A DNA stretch of 64,000 bases from Huiozyma naganishii CBS 8797 (taxonomy: Eukaryota > Ascomycota > Saccharomycetes > Saccharomycetales > Saccharomycetaceae): NCBI RefSeq assembly GCF_000348985.1, contig NC_035933.1:1-64000 (forward strand), in the 5' to 3' direction. How positions within the stretch are numbered: position 1 is the stretch's first letter; each line of letters starts with the position of its first letter. Under the pieces are notes generated by a model. The model did no database searches. It saw only the letters and a list, made by a program, of their open reading frames with translations, and was not told where the DNA came from. A program made the translations under genes and the position numbers. Positions 47,015-56,103 of the stretch are shown one piece after another.

Positions 47015-48797
47015 TTCACAACAACGTATGATGCTGGGAACTGTACAAGAGAAAAAAAACTACGATGGGATCACTCTGATAATCTTGAGCTCTTTACGTT
47101 TTTATCTATTCTGATTATGAAACTTACAGACCAAGACATCGTTAACGGTCTCATTCTTGTCATTTATTCTGGGGGGATGTATCAGTGGAACGAGGGTTAC
47201 TCGTTTATGTAAAGTAGTATACCCATTGTTACAGGTAACACGCTACATAGTGTTCGCCTAAGCCAAACAAAATCAGGTTTACCCTTTTAAGAGTGGGGTT
47301 TACCTGTCAGATACCTTGATTTCTTTTTACGATGCTTTAATGCTCCATTGCATTATCTGCGGCGCACCCCATATCCAGATATTTACGATATTGAGATAGT
47401 TCGTGATACTTTTATAGCTTGCTGGCTTTCCTTTATGCAAGACACCGTACTTACAAGTTATGAGAGTATGTTGATAAAAATGTATTTTCAGCAAGGTGAG
47501 TCCCCAATATCCAAAGAACGTTCAACTAGAGATATCAATATTTTAGTTATTGACGCCTAAGCCGTGTTGGTCTATTCTACAATAATTTTAGCTTTACGTA
47601 GTCCCTGAGATGTTTGAGTAGGAGGATAGTGTGAAGATAAGTCGTTGATCTCTTCTTGGGAATAGGCTCATAGCACGTTATAATCCCGGCATGTGAGAAC
47701 ACTCACTCAAAACTGTGTCTGAATCCAGGATTCAAAGAAATAACCAGATTTAGTCAGGCAAGTACGACTGAGATAACTTGTATAATTACGTATACAACGT
47801 AAATAAGAATATCAAGCACAACCTTCTTTAGAAGAAGGAACAGGCTTCTCTGTTCTGTAGATTCAGACGGTACGGAATATATTCTACAGGGTCATTGAGA
47901 CCACGGTACAATGTCACTTGAGCAATAGAGTGCTGAATAACAAGTATTTGTTCTGTATAGTTTTGACCAGGGGTTTAACCGTAAGCATTTAACTCTTAAT
48001 CTTGTATTCCGCAACCACTAAAATGAACAGTTTTGAAAACGTGATAGGCACATTCTAGCCAATTCACGATTTATTTTTTAAATAAAACAGTCTTCTTTCT
48101 TGCTAGGGTATTGTAACAATGATCAATGAACGGCATGTAGTCTTCTGTTTTTAGAATCGCGATTTTGTTCCTCTTTTAGGCGTAAAAGAGCTACTTCTCA
48201 CTACATGTAAGATATGCAACACGTAGGGGTCATACGTTAAAAGTTGGTATCAGTACTAGGATGTGAAGTTGAAGCGTGGATTTTCCTCTTAAAAACTTGA
48301 TTGTTTACAATCCTACTTTAGCTCTTAAAGTTAGCTGCAATTTTATAAACCTAATTTTAATGGATTGCGGACAGTCGAAGAAGTTCTAACTTCGTCAATT
48401 CGGAAAAAGACTATGGGGGCTACAACTTACAACTTTGATGCTTGTCAAGGGGGACGGCTTACTCGTCCAGGATAATTCGTAGGTCTAACTGGAACATACC
48501 TTTTCAAACTACGTTATGATAAACATGAAAAAAACAAACATAGAAATGGAAAAAGATTTTAACTGCATCATTCTCAGGGATGACTCAATTTATTTCTACT
48601 TTTACGGCAATTAAATATCGAGTCATAAACTACTAAATAGTGAATTATTTGGAATATAAGTGGAATAAATTCTTACAAATGTTTATTCGATAGTGTTTTC
48701 TTCCATTAATTTGGACCTAATAAAAAAAATAATAAATAAAACAAACTATTAGCATTTTGCGACACAAACCGGAAATTACAGAGAAGAACAAGACATC
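47015..48797. other. SPT8-OSW2 gap with dispersed repeat and decayed frames
   Basis: 1.8 kb without a recognised gene. It holds repeat copy C (47655-47823). Two short plus-strand frames, one starting near 47117 (MKLTDQDIVNGLILVIYSGG, 31 codons) and one at 47348-47560 (70 codons), may be scraps of one lost gene but match nothing that I know. The A+T-rich end near 48600-48790 is the likely OSW2 promoter. Confidence 0.5.
47655..47823 (+). repeat. Diverged dispersed repeat, copy C
   Basis: It matches the reverse complement of copy A: GTGTCTGAATCCAGGA, GGCAAGTAC, TATAATTACGTATACA, CGTAAATAAGAATATCAA, plus a shorter match at 47655-47706 (GGGAATAGGCTCAT, GGCATGTGAGA). About 15-20% divergent by eye, with an internal deletion. 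A 14-nt string near 48313 (TACTTTAGCTCTTA) also belongs to the family. Confidence 0.55.
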
Positions 48798-50807
48798 ATG
48801 GAGCAAAAGAAGCCCCTAACCTGTTTGATCATTGGGGAAACCCCATCAACGCAGTTTCTTGGTTGGAGGTTGAGTTTATCCAATACTTTTGTTCTGTTAA
48901 CATCCCAGTACGTTTCCGTTGATGGGCTGGTCGCTTGGAAATCTACAAAATTAGGCGCTAATTTCTACACTCCGAATATTTTCACCAAGGATCTGAATGA
49001 GCTTGGTGAGAAGTTATTAGTCACCTCCCCAGAAGGTGTTACGAAATGTAAGTACGATATCGATATTATTGTCGTGAGCGCAATTTCCATTGAGAGGTTC
49101 GAAGATTATTGCACCGATTTAGTGTCCTTTTCCAACAAGAACACCATTGTGCTTGTAAGTTCGGATTTTGGGTGTGAGCTGGAGCCGTTCGCTTTGAAAG
49201 TCTTTGGAGACAGTTGTAAATGCGTATTGTCTATTCTGTGTGAGGTGGAATGCAGACAACTGTCGCTCGGTTCATACGCTCTTGTCAACGACGACCATTG
49301 CTGCATTTATTTGGGTGTAAGTTACAGCTCGAAAACGTACAGTCATAACCAAAAGATGATTGTAAATGCAAACTATGTCAATACCAGTCTATTTGATAAC
49401 AATACTAGTATGGCCAAATTCGTCAATTTTCTGCAGATGACCAAATGGATCAGCATTCAAGAAATGTCGCAGGAAAGCTCCATGGCGTTAAAGATTTGGG
49501 AATGTTTGATACCCAAAATTGCATTGAACATTTTGACGGTCATATACGAGCAATTTGATTACGATATATTGCTCGAGACGAAAAATACGGAGACGATATT
49601 TCAAGATTTGGTCAAAGAGTTATTCACAATCTGCAAGGCGCAATGCCATCAGGTTGTTCCAGTTTTCTGTCGCACTGATGACGTTACAGGAGATCAAATT
49701 GATTTTGATAAAATTGTAACGTATAACAAAAAGAAGAAGAGGGAGTTGATCAATACTACCGCAAACGAGCACCCTGAGTATTTGTCACTACCGTTCGAGC
49801 CTTACTGTTTTTTCCACAAGTTTGAGTATCCCGCCCATATACTGTTGTACCAACCCATTGTATTAGCAAACCGTTACAAAGTTGAATGCTCCAATGTGAA
49901 TTTTCTATTTGGGTTTTACTCAAGGCTCCTCTCGCTGAGTGGGCTGTCAATCAATGGCGGGCATCACAAACGGCCCACATCGCTCACAATTGAGAGCAAC
50001 TTTCATAGTTTGGAGACAGAGGTCAAAATGTCCGACGTTCGCGAGGAGCATCATGACAACTTTGATACAAGTACAGGGGAGGTCGTTGGTGGCAATGGTG
50101 TTGACTTGAATCTGCCCTCTGATCTGAAAAAGCTGTACTTAACTGCTGAAAACATGGGCCAGACGAGTCAAGGTGAAGGGAGCAAGCTGAATAAAGGAGA
50201 GGAGAAACAGGATCGACCACTCTGTGACTTTAAACAGGATCCAGAATTGCCCAAGGACAGCAAAGTCTCGTTACTGAATTCGTTACTTGAGTTCAATTGT
50301 AACGATTTCAACGATACAAGTATTGTAAAGATTCATCGAGCTCGCTCTCAGGGGAGGTTCGCACACAATTTAGACAGCAGTCTGGTCCCTTATTTTAATA
50401 AGCAAACTCCCTCGAAACGGTCGAACGATGCAGTACAAGCGTTTGAAGCGCAATTGAGGAGACATTACCACGAGCAGCTCGCCACTGAGTACAGGTCGCT
50501 GTACACGCAGCTCATGCACCCTGATTCTCCAACGCAACTGGAACTAAACGATCTGAAGAGGCAGCATTTGTCGATCGAGTCACAGCTGTGGAGAATGAAC
50601 AGGCGGTTCAACGAGTTCCAAGGCACCGTTGCCAGGCCACTGCGGAACAGAGCTTACGAGGACCTGTTGCGGCACGTCGAGATCCTTAACCGTGCCAATG
50701 CAGGCGATGTGCTCATGTTTACAACTAGTCGGTACGGGGAGGCAGACACGTATCAGCGGTTGAAACAGGATGAGGAAAAGATTCTTGAGTTGTTCAAGAA
50801 ACGGTAG
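48798..50807 (+). CDS. OSW2: Osw2-like outer spore wall protein
   Basis: Homologue of S. cerevisiae Osw2 (about 724 residues), needed for outer spore wall assembly. The 669 residues start with a nucleotide-fold-like segment (TCLIIGETPSTQFLGWRLSL) resembling ketopantoate-reductase proteins; the chemical activity is unknown. The middle contains HPEYLSLPFEPYCFFHKFEYP, then a disordered charged linker (about 410-500) and a C-terminal helical region (HYHEQLATEYRSLYTQLMHP onward). I assign it by that architecture and by position between SPT8 and FCF2, as in S. cerevisiae; sequence recognition is weaker than for its neighbours. Confidence 0.8.
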   Translation: MEQKKPLTCLIIGETPSTQFLGWRLSLSNTFVLLTSQYVSVDGLVAWKSTKLGANFYTPNIFTKDLNELGEKLLVTSPEGVTKCKYDIDIIVVSAISIERFEDYCTDLVSFSNKNTIVLVSSDFGCELEPFALKVFGDSCKCVLSILCEVECRQLSLGSYALVNDDHCCIYLGVSYSSKTYSHNQKMIVNANYVNTSLFDNNTSMAKFVNFLQMTKWISIQEMSQESSMALKIWECLIPKIALNILTVIYEQFDYDILLETKNTETIFQDLVKELFTICKAQCHQVVPVFCRTDDVTGDQIDFDKIVTYNKKKKRELINTTANEHPEYLSLPFEPYCFFHKFEYPAHILLYQPIVLANRYKVECSNVNFLFGFYSRLLSLSGLSINGGHHKRPTSLTIESNFHSLETEVKMSDVREEHHDNFDTSTGEVVGGNGVDLNLPSDLKKLYLTAENMGQTSQGEGSKLNKGEEKQDRPLCDFKQDPELPKDSKVSLLNSLLEFNCNDFNDTSIVKIHRARSQGRFAHNLDSSLVPYFNKQTPSKRSNDAVQAFEAQLRRHYHEQLATEYRSLYTQLMHPDSPTQLELNDLKRQHLSIESQLWRMNRRFNEFQGTVARPLRNRAYEDLLRHVEILNRANAGDVLMFTTSRYGEADTYQRLKQDEEKILELFKKR

Positions 50808-51005
50808 TCCTTTTAAGCCACCTTACTTCAATAATATATGTACTCATTCGTAAATTCGAGTAAAACAGTATCGTTTCAGGGAAGGGAGGGGAGTATAACC
50901 TGACCCTGCCGTTTCAGAACATCGCGACGGTGGTAACAGAGTCTCTGGTCCATGCTCCCGGTCCACTGTCAAGTTTGTCGCTGGATCCAAAGAATTTATA
51001 ATATT

Positions 51006-51036
51006 GAAAAATTTTTGACGTCTTCGATGCGATGAG
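51006..51036 (+). promoter_or_regulatory. RRPE and PAC elements of FCF2
   Basis: GAAAAATTTTTG (51006-51017, RRPE) and GCGATGAG (51029-51036, PAC), 12 bp apart and about 70 bp upstream of the preferred ATG at 51105. The context CGATGCGATGAG is the same as at BUD20. Confidence 0.72.
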
Positions 51037-51104
51037 GTACAACTTGAAGGTTAGTTCCAACAGTGGCGGAGCAGTCGCAGAGAGTCTCGCACGGACAGTA
51101 CAGT

Positions 51105-51752
51105 ATGAGTGACGGTGATCAACAGTTAGAGGATTTGTTTGCCTCCCTGAGGGAGGTTTCTAAGGGCGCAGACCGCGAGGAGAAGAGTGGAGAATCGGCA
51201 GAACAGGACGATAATGTTTTGCAATTGGATCACGACAAGAGGGACACGGAGCGTATTTTCCGGGACATAGAGGTCGGGTTGAAGAAACTGCCGAAGCTGG
51301 ATACTGGGTTTGACTTGCTCGTTACTGGCTGCCCGGAGAAGGTGCGTCCTGACGGTCTGCTCGAGGACGGGACGAACGTGCCGACGAAACGGTCAGTCAG
51401 TGACGACTGGTTTACGCTGCCGAAGCCTAGCGATGACAAGCGTCGTGAATTGCAGAGGGATCTGCTTTTGATCAAGCACCGTGCAGCGCTGGACCCGAAA
51501 AGACACTACAAGAAGGACAGGTGGGTTGTCCCGGACAGGTTTTCCGTTGGTACGATCGTGGAGGACAAGACGGAGTTTTACAGTAGCCGGTTGACGAACA
51601 AGCAGCGGAAACCGACGATCTTGGAGACGATGATGGCTGACGACGCGAGCAACAAGTACTTCAAGCGGAAGTACGCTGAGATCCAGCAGCAGAAGATGAG
51701 TGGAAGGAGGGGGCACTTTAAAAAGACGAAGGACGCTAGGAGGAGGTTCTAA
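51105..51752 (+). CDS. FCF2: Fcf2 nucleolar 18S rRNA processing factor
   Basis: Nucleolar protein required for early cleavages at A0, A1 and A2 of the 35S pre-rRNA. I place the start at 51105 (MSDGDQQLEDLFASLREV), close to S. cerevisiae MDQSVEDLFGALRD; the frame also has an ATG at 51063. About 215 residues against 217. The conserved Fcf2 domain occupies the second half: DDWFTLPKPSDDKRRELQRD, LLLIKHRAALDPKRHYKKDR, FYSSRLTNKQRKPTILETMM, with a basic end. The promoter has RRPE plus PAC. Confidence 0.96.
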   Translation: MSDGDQQLEDLFASLREVSKGADREEKSGESAEQDDNVLQLDHDKRDTERIFRDIEVGLKKLPKLDTGFDLLVTGCPEKVRPDGLLEDGTNVPTKRSVSDDWFTLPKPSDDKRRELQRDLLLIKHRAALDPKRHYKKDRWVVPDRFSVGTIVEDKTEFYSSRLTNKQRKPTILETMMADDASNKYFKRKYAEIQQQKMSGRRGHFKKTKDARRRF

Positions 51753-51796
51753 GACTCGTCTCAGATAGTAGAAGGTACATGGCAATTCGTATAGGT

Positions 51797-51817
51797 ATAT
51801 ATATATATATATATATC
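51797..51817. repeat. (TA)n microsatellite
   Basis: About ten TA units in the short gap between the convergent FCF2 and LPD1 genes. Confidence 0.85.
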
Positions 51818-51845
51818 TTGAGATAGAAAAGGTTTCAAATCAGAG

Positions 51846-53327
51846 TTAGAAGTTGATTGGTTTCGAGTACGCGGCCATGTTTGCCTCTTTGAACGCTTCG
51901 GACAAAGTTGGGTGTGCGTGGCAGACTCTTGAGACGTCCTCTGCGGACGCACCGTACTCTAGTGCGAGCCCGGCCTCCGCGATCATTTCACCGGCGTTGG
52001 GCCCAATGATATGGGCGCCCAGGATTCTCTCCGTGTCCGCATCGATAAGGATCTTGACGAACCCCTCCGTGTCCTGGTTACATTTAGCTCTGGAGTTGGC
52101 GACGAAGGGGAACTTCCCTACTTTGTAGCTGATACCGTCCTCCTTGAGTTGTTTCTCCGTCTTGCCCACCCACGCGACCTCTGGGTGCGAGTACATCACA
52201 GAGGGGATGTTGTTGTAGTTGACGTGTCCCTGCCCAGTCTTGAACAGTTCCACGGCGGCGATCCCCTCTTCTTCGGCCTTGTGTGCGAGCATGGGTCCGA
52301 AAGTGACGTCTCCGACGACTTTGACGTTCTCGTGTTTCGTGTTGAACTGGTCGTCGATGACGAGGCGGCCCTTTGTGTCGACCTCGAGGCCGATCTTCTC
52401 CGCGTTAAGCCCCTGCACGTATGGTCTCCTACCCACAGCAACGAGAAGAACATCCGCCTGCAGGGATTCCTTTTTCCCCGAGGCTGTATCCTCGACTTCG
52501 ATGTTGACGACTTCTCCGTCCCTAGCGGCAGACAGGACCTTCGTGGCCAGCTTGAACTTGATCCCCTGTTTCTTGAGCAGTTTCTGCGTGGTGGAGGCGA
52601 CCTCGTCGTCCATGGACGCACCGATACTTGGCTGGTACTCCAAAACGGTGACCTCGGACCCGAGTCTGTTGTACACGGACCCCATCTCGAGTCCGATAAT
52701 CCCCGCACCGATAATTGTGAGTCTCTTGGGGACCTCTTGCAACGAGAGCACCCCTGTCGAGGAGACAATCCGTTGTTCATCGATGGTGATCCCGGGGAAA
52801 GGTGTCACCTCTGACCCAGTAGCAATGAGCACTTTCTCCGTGTCGAGAAGCAGCTCCTCCTCGACGGCTCCCTTGACCCCCTCGACGGGTTTGACACGGA
52901 TCTGCGTGGGCGACTCAAACGACCCCTCACCCTTGTAGTAAGTGACCCCGTTCTTCTTGAACAGCATCTCGACCCCGCCGGTCAATTGCTTGACCACTTT
53001 CTCCTTCGCGGCCATGAACTTCCCGAAGTCAAGCTTAACAGCCCCCTTCGTGACAACAATCCCACGCGTCGCAGCGTCCCCACCGACCATCTGGTGGTAC
53101 AACTGCGAGTTGTTCAGCAGCGACTTCGAGGGGATACACCCGACATTGAGACACGTGCCCCCCGCTGGACCCCTCTTGTCAATACACGCCGTGTTGTACC
53201 CGAGCTGCGCAGCCTTGATCGCAGCAACGTACCCTGCAGGCCCCGCCCCTATCACGACCAGGTCGTGCTTCGCGGACCGCGTCGCGTACTGCCTCGCCTG
53301 TAATAACCCACGTTTCAACCACTGCAT
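51846..53327 (-). CDS. LPD1: Dihydrolipoamide dehydrogenase (E3)
   Basis: Mitochondrial flavoprotein shared by pyruvate and 2-oxoglutarate dehydrogenases, the branched-chain complex and glycine decarboxylase. It re-oxidises dihydrolipoamide with NAD+. The 493 residues (S. cerevisiae 499) carry a short presequence ([19 protein letters not shown]), FAD-binding [20 protein letters not shown], the redox-active disulfide [15 protein letters not shown], an NAD-binding [24 protein letters not shown] and the active-site His/Glu in [14 protein letters not shown] near the end. In S. cerevisiae it is on chromosome VI. Confidence 0.99.
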   Translation of the reverse strand: MQWLKRGLLQARQYATRSAKHDLVVIGAGPAGYVAAIKAAQLGYNTACIDKRGPAGGTCLNVGCIPSKSLLNNSQLYHQMVGGDAATRGIVVTKGAVKLDFGKFMAAKEKVVKQLTGGVEMLFKKNGVTYYKGEGSFESPTQIRVKPVEGVKGAVEEELLLDTEKVLIATGSEVTPFPGITIDEQRIVSSTGVLSLQEVPKRLTIIGAGIIGLEMGSVYNRLGSEVTVLEYQPSIGASMDDEVASTTQKLLKKQGIKFKLATKVLSAARDGEVVNIEVEDTASGKKESLQADVLLVAVGRRPYVQGLNAEKIGLEVDTKGRLVIDDQFNTKHENVKVVGDVTFGPMLAHKAEEEGIAAVELFKTGQGHVNYNNIPSVMYSHPEVAWVGKTEKQLKEDGISYKVGKFPFVANSRAKCNQDTEGFVKILIDADTERILGAHIIGPNAGEMIAEAGLALEYGASAEDVSRVCHAHPTLSEAFKEANMAAYSKPINF

Positions 53328-53461
53328 TGCAAGAGTGTATGCGTGCGTACCACCACTGCCATCTCCCCTTATCGCACGTGTGTTGGTTCTGTTCAGATTC
53401 TTCCTTTATATATTAATTACATATGTATTATATCTGTGTTTTAGCCCGCGTGCGGTTGGCT

Positions 53462-53535
53462 GGGCGGGGCCGCGAGCCTGGAGGTCTAGGCTGGGGCGAG
53501 CCTAGAGAAGCGTGGCTCCAGGCTCGGCTCCGCCC
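53462..53535. repeat. GC-rich nested inverted repeats (potential long hairpin)
   Basis: Three nested stems: GGGCGGGGCC (53462-53471) with GGCTCCGCCC (53526-53535, one mismatch), GAGCCTGGA (53474-53482) with TCCAGGCTC (53517-53525), and TCTAGGCT (53485-53492) with AGCCTAGA (53499-53506). It stands 33 bp past the EMA19 stop, so it would be in the EMA19 3' region and could fold in the RNA. Confidence 0.8.
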
Positions 53536-53567
53536 GGAGGGCCCTGCCTAGCCGTCCTGCCGCCTGC

Positions 53568-54044
53568 CTAGACGAAGACCAGCCGGGCTGGGATGACGAC
53601 GTAGGGCAGGTACAGGGCGAGCAAGGTGAGTGCTGTAGCCGTGGAGACACCGCCCGCTGCGCAGCGCAGCACCACCGCTGCACAGCAGCACAGCGACGTG
53701 AGCGCCGCGTTGTAGCCGTACACTTTGAGCAGTCCCCGGAGCAGCGAGTTGTCCGTCTGGGTCTTGTTCTTCCTGGGCCCCAGACGGTGCAGTCTCCCAG
53801 GGAAGTAGAAGAACAGGGGCAGCTGGAAGACCAGCTCGACGAGCACGAATGCTTGCATCCACAGGGGCCGCTCGCGCAGCAGGAAGTCGTCGTTCTGCCG
53901 GATGTGCCATTGAGCGAGAGCGGGCACGAGCTGCCACCGCGCGGGGACGACGACCGTCGCATCGACGAGCACCGTGATGACGATGTGCAGCAGAAAGTAC
54001 CACTTGTAGAAGGCCTGTTCGCGGCCAGACTGTAGTGCGGGCAT
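53568..54044 (-). CDS. EMA19: EXPERA-domain ER protein (Ema19/TMEM97-like)
   Basis: Homologue of the sigma-2 receptor/TMEM97 family; in S. cerevisiae it acts in quality control of mitochondrial precursors at the ER. I chose the ATG at 54044 (MPALQSGREQAFYKWYFLLH), giving 158 residues; the frame is open for 39 more codons upstream, but these are hydrophilic and unlike the family. Four membrane segments of an EXPERA fold are visible (KWYFLLHIVITVLVDAT, WMQAFVLVELVFQLPLFFY, NAALTSLCCCAAVVLRC, TALTLLALYLPYVVIPARLV). The gene is very GC-rich, so other frames are also long and open. In S. cerevisiae it neighbours FCF2. Confidence 0.88.
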   Translation of the reverse strand: MPALQSGREQAFYKWYFLLHIVITVLVDATVVVPARWQLVPALAQWHIRQNDDFLLRERPLWMQAFVLVELVFQLPLFFYFPGRLHRLGPRKNKTQTDNSLLRGLLKVYGYNAALTSLCCCAAVVLRCAAGGVSTATALTLLALYLPYVVIPARLVFV

Positions 54045-54296
54045 TGGCCTGTCGTGAGTGCAGTGACGGGTCGCTTCTCGTCCGCGTACGACGTGACTCT
54101 GCCCGTTGTCGACCAGTGCGTGGATCTCGACGACCTGCTCGTCGTCTTGTGTTCGATGCAAGGCTTCGACGCGTCGTCTTCTGCACGTGACGGGGCACAG
54201 CCGTCTCGAGGTAGTCTCTCTTGGCGATTCGTTATAACTGGAAGTTCCATCGTTGTTCCCCTATACCTCTCACTCTCACGGGACAGCACGCCAGCG

Positions 54297-54878
54297 ATGG
54301 CGCAGAGTAGAAGCATTGTGCCGATCGTGCCACCTGGGTGGAAGGCCATCTACGACGACGAGTACCAGACCTGGTACTTTGTGAACTTACAAACGAAGCA
54401 GTCGCAGTGGGACGAGCCCAGGGGCACGACATGGCCCCCACCGCCCAACTCGCAGCCGTCGACGTATCCGCAGCAGCCAGCGTATCCGCCTCAACCGGTG
54501 TACCAGCAGCAACCAATGTACCCTCCACAGCCCATGTACCCTCCACAGCCCATGTACCCTCCACAACAGCCCATGTATGCGCCTCAACAGCCCACGTACG
54601 CACCGCAGCAGCAGCAGCAGAAGCGTGGAGGGATGAACGGGATGATGGGGGTCGGTGCTGGGGTGCTTGGGGGTGTGCTGTTGGCAGAGGCGTTCGACCA
54701 CAGAGGCGGCGGCGGTGGGTACTATAACGGCCAGCCAGATGTCATAGAGAACAATTACTACAACGACAGCAACAACGTGAACGACATGAACAACGACGAC
54801 TACGACAACAGCGGTAACGACAATGGGTTTGACGGCGGCGACGGTGGGTTTGACGGCGGCGACAACGGGAACTGGTGA
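54297..54878 (+). CDS. WWM1: WW-domain protein Wwm1
   Basis: Small WW-domain protein; the S. cerevisiae homologue binds metacaspase Mca1. The start is at 54297 (MAQSRSIVPIVPPGWKAIYD); the 81 codons open upstream overlap the EMA19 promoter and are unlike the family. The WW domain is at about residues 12-42 (PPGWKAIYDDEYQTWYFVNL, then SQWDEP). A Pro/Gln/Tyr-rich region follows, with a repeated PPQPMY unit, then a Gly-rich segment (GMMGVGAGVLGGVLLAEAFD) and an acidic DGGDGGFDGGD tail. 193 residues; S. cerevisiae 211. Confidence 0.95.
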   Translation: MAQSRSIVPIVPPGWKAIYDDEYQTWYFVNLQTKQSQWDEPRGTTWPPPPNSQPSTYPQQPAYPPQPVYQQQPMYPPQPMYPPQPMYPPQQPMYAPQQPTYAPQQQQQKRGGMNGMMGVGAGVLGGVLLAEAFDHRGGGGGYYNGQPDVIENNYYNDSNNVNDMNNDDYDNSGNDNGFDGGDGGFDGGDNGNW

Positions 54879-54905
54879 CATTCGTGGGTTTCTTCCACAA
54901 GACCC

Positions 54906-55976
54906 TCACACAGTGAGCATCGCGTACGTGATCAGGTCGACTAGCGCATCCTGGACACCGTACTCTTCCATAAGTCTATACAGTATACCGTTTATATCAA
55001 CGTCGTCCACGGCAGCCTGGCCACGGGTCAGCTGTAACCGGATCTGCATCCGCGGGTACAGAAACCCGCAGTACTGTTGGTCGAACACGATCGGCATCTC
55101 CACGAGCAAGGCCCTCTCGTTCCTGAGGTCCCGCAGAGTGATGGAACCGGACAGGTGACTCTCATCGTAGTGCAACCGCGCTTGGAACTTGTTTCGAAGG
55201 GCAACGCGTAACTGGTCCCGTTCGTACACCAGCCGGTTGTACTCGTTGCAGGTGAACAGAAGCACGCTCACGTTCTGTGTGCACCCGTCTAGCAACGGTT
55301 GTAGCGCCAAGTGATGGCCAGGGGAGACGTGTTTCACTCGGAGCGACCGCAGAACCTCTTGCCGGGAGGAGTACTGCAACTCGAGTAGCAACTGCAGTGG
55401 TGAAGCTGCGTTCCGTTTGAACACGCACTCGAGGGAAACCGTCTGCGCGTCCAATTCAACGACATGGAGCGTCAGGTACGGGTACAGCACTTTGGTCAAG
55501 TACTTGAGCCGCAGTCTCATGTTCAGCACGGGCAAAGTGTCGTACTTCAGCAGTAACTCTTCTTGAAGACCGGACCCGCCGTCGACGCGCACTCGAGACT
55601 CGGCGGTCGTCTGGTCCGCAGGTCCACCCGAATCAGACCTCGACAGCAGCATCAGGTCGATCAGCATCTTCGCAGCGTTCTCGTCCGCTTGCCGCCGTGG
55701 CATCGCAGACGCGGTCTCCCGGGGTCCAGCGGCAACAGGTCGGCGTAGTTCCTGCTTCAATGTGTCCAGATCCCTCAGCATTGCGTCCCGCTGGGCAAGC
55801 AACTGCTCCCTCTTGTCCATCAGGGCAAGCCGCTTCCTGTCGGACTCCCCCAGCAGTGACGAGTTCCGACTGTCGCTCCCATCGGAACCGCTACCCTTCG
55901 GATGCAACTGTATACCGGGCCCACCAACGGCCCGCGGACTCGATACACCACCGCTGATGTCACTGGTGAAGTCCAT
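54906..55976 (-). CDS. CTF19: COMA kinetochore subunit Ctf19 (CENP-P)
   Basis: Central kinetochore protein that forms the COMA complex with Okp1, Mcm21 and Ame1 and receives cohesin loader and CPC. The 356 residues (S. cerevisiae 369) start MDFTSDISGG, like S. cerevisiae MDFTSDTTNS. A short coiled coil lies at about 44-78, then the conserved YDTLPVLNMRLRLKYLTKVL that opens the tandem RWD domains, and the ending NGILYRLMEEYGVQDALVDL, which parallels the S. cerevisiae C-terminus. It is divergent from ULA1 with 127 bp between. I first considered MCM21 and rejected it. Confidence 0.92.
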   Translation of the reverse strand: MDFTSDISGGVSSPRAVGGPGIQLHPKGSGSDGSDSRNSSLLGESDRKRLALMDKREQLLAQRDAMLRDLDTLKQELRRPVAAGPRETASAMPRRQADENAAKMLIDLMLLSRSDSGGPADQTTAESRVRVDGGSGLQEELLLKYDTLPVLNMRLRLKYLTKVLYPYLTLHVVELDAQTVSLECVFKRNAASPLQLLLELQYSSRQEVLRSLRVKHVSPGHHLALQPLLDGCTQNVSVLLFTCNEYNRLVYERDQLRVALRNKFQARLHYDESHLSGSITLRDLRNERALLVEMPIVFDQQYCGFLYPRMQIRLQLTRGQAAVDDVDINGILYRLMEEYGVQDALVDLITYAMLTV

Positions 55977-56103
55977 TGGGTGTGTTGACCGTGATTCCTT
56001 GGTTTTTGGTTGCTCTACGGTGCTGTCGCCTTTTAAGCTGTAATTGAACCCAAAAGCATACTACTTGGGCAGGACCTCGAAGGACTGCAAGGCGGAGGTA
56101 GAT

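Noticed and set aside
54054..54296. 81-codon N-terminal extension of WWM1
   Set aside because: Unlike the family start (MAQS...PPGWKA) and lies in the EMA19-WWM1 divergent promoter.
54906..55976. MCM21 as identity of this gene
   Set aside because: The start MDFTSD and the YDTLPVLNMRLRL block match CTF19, not MCM21.
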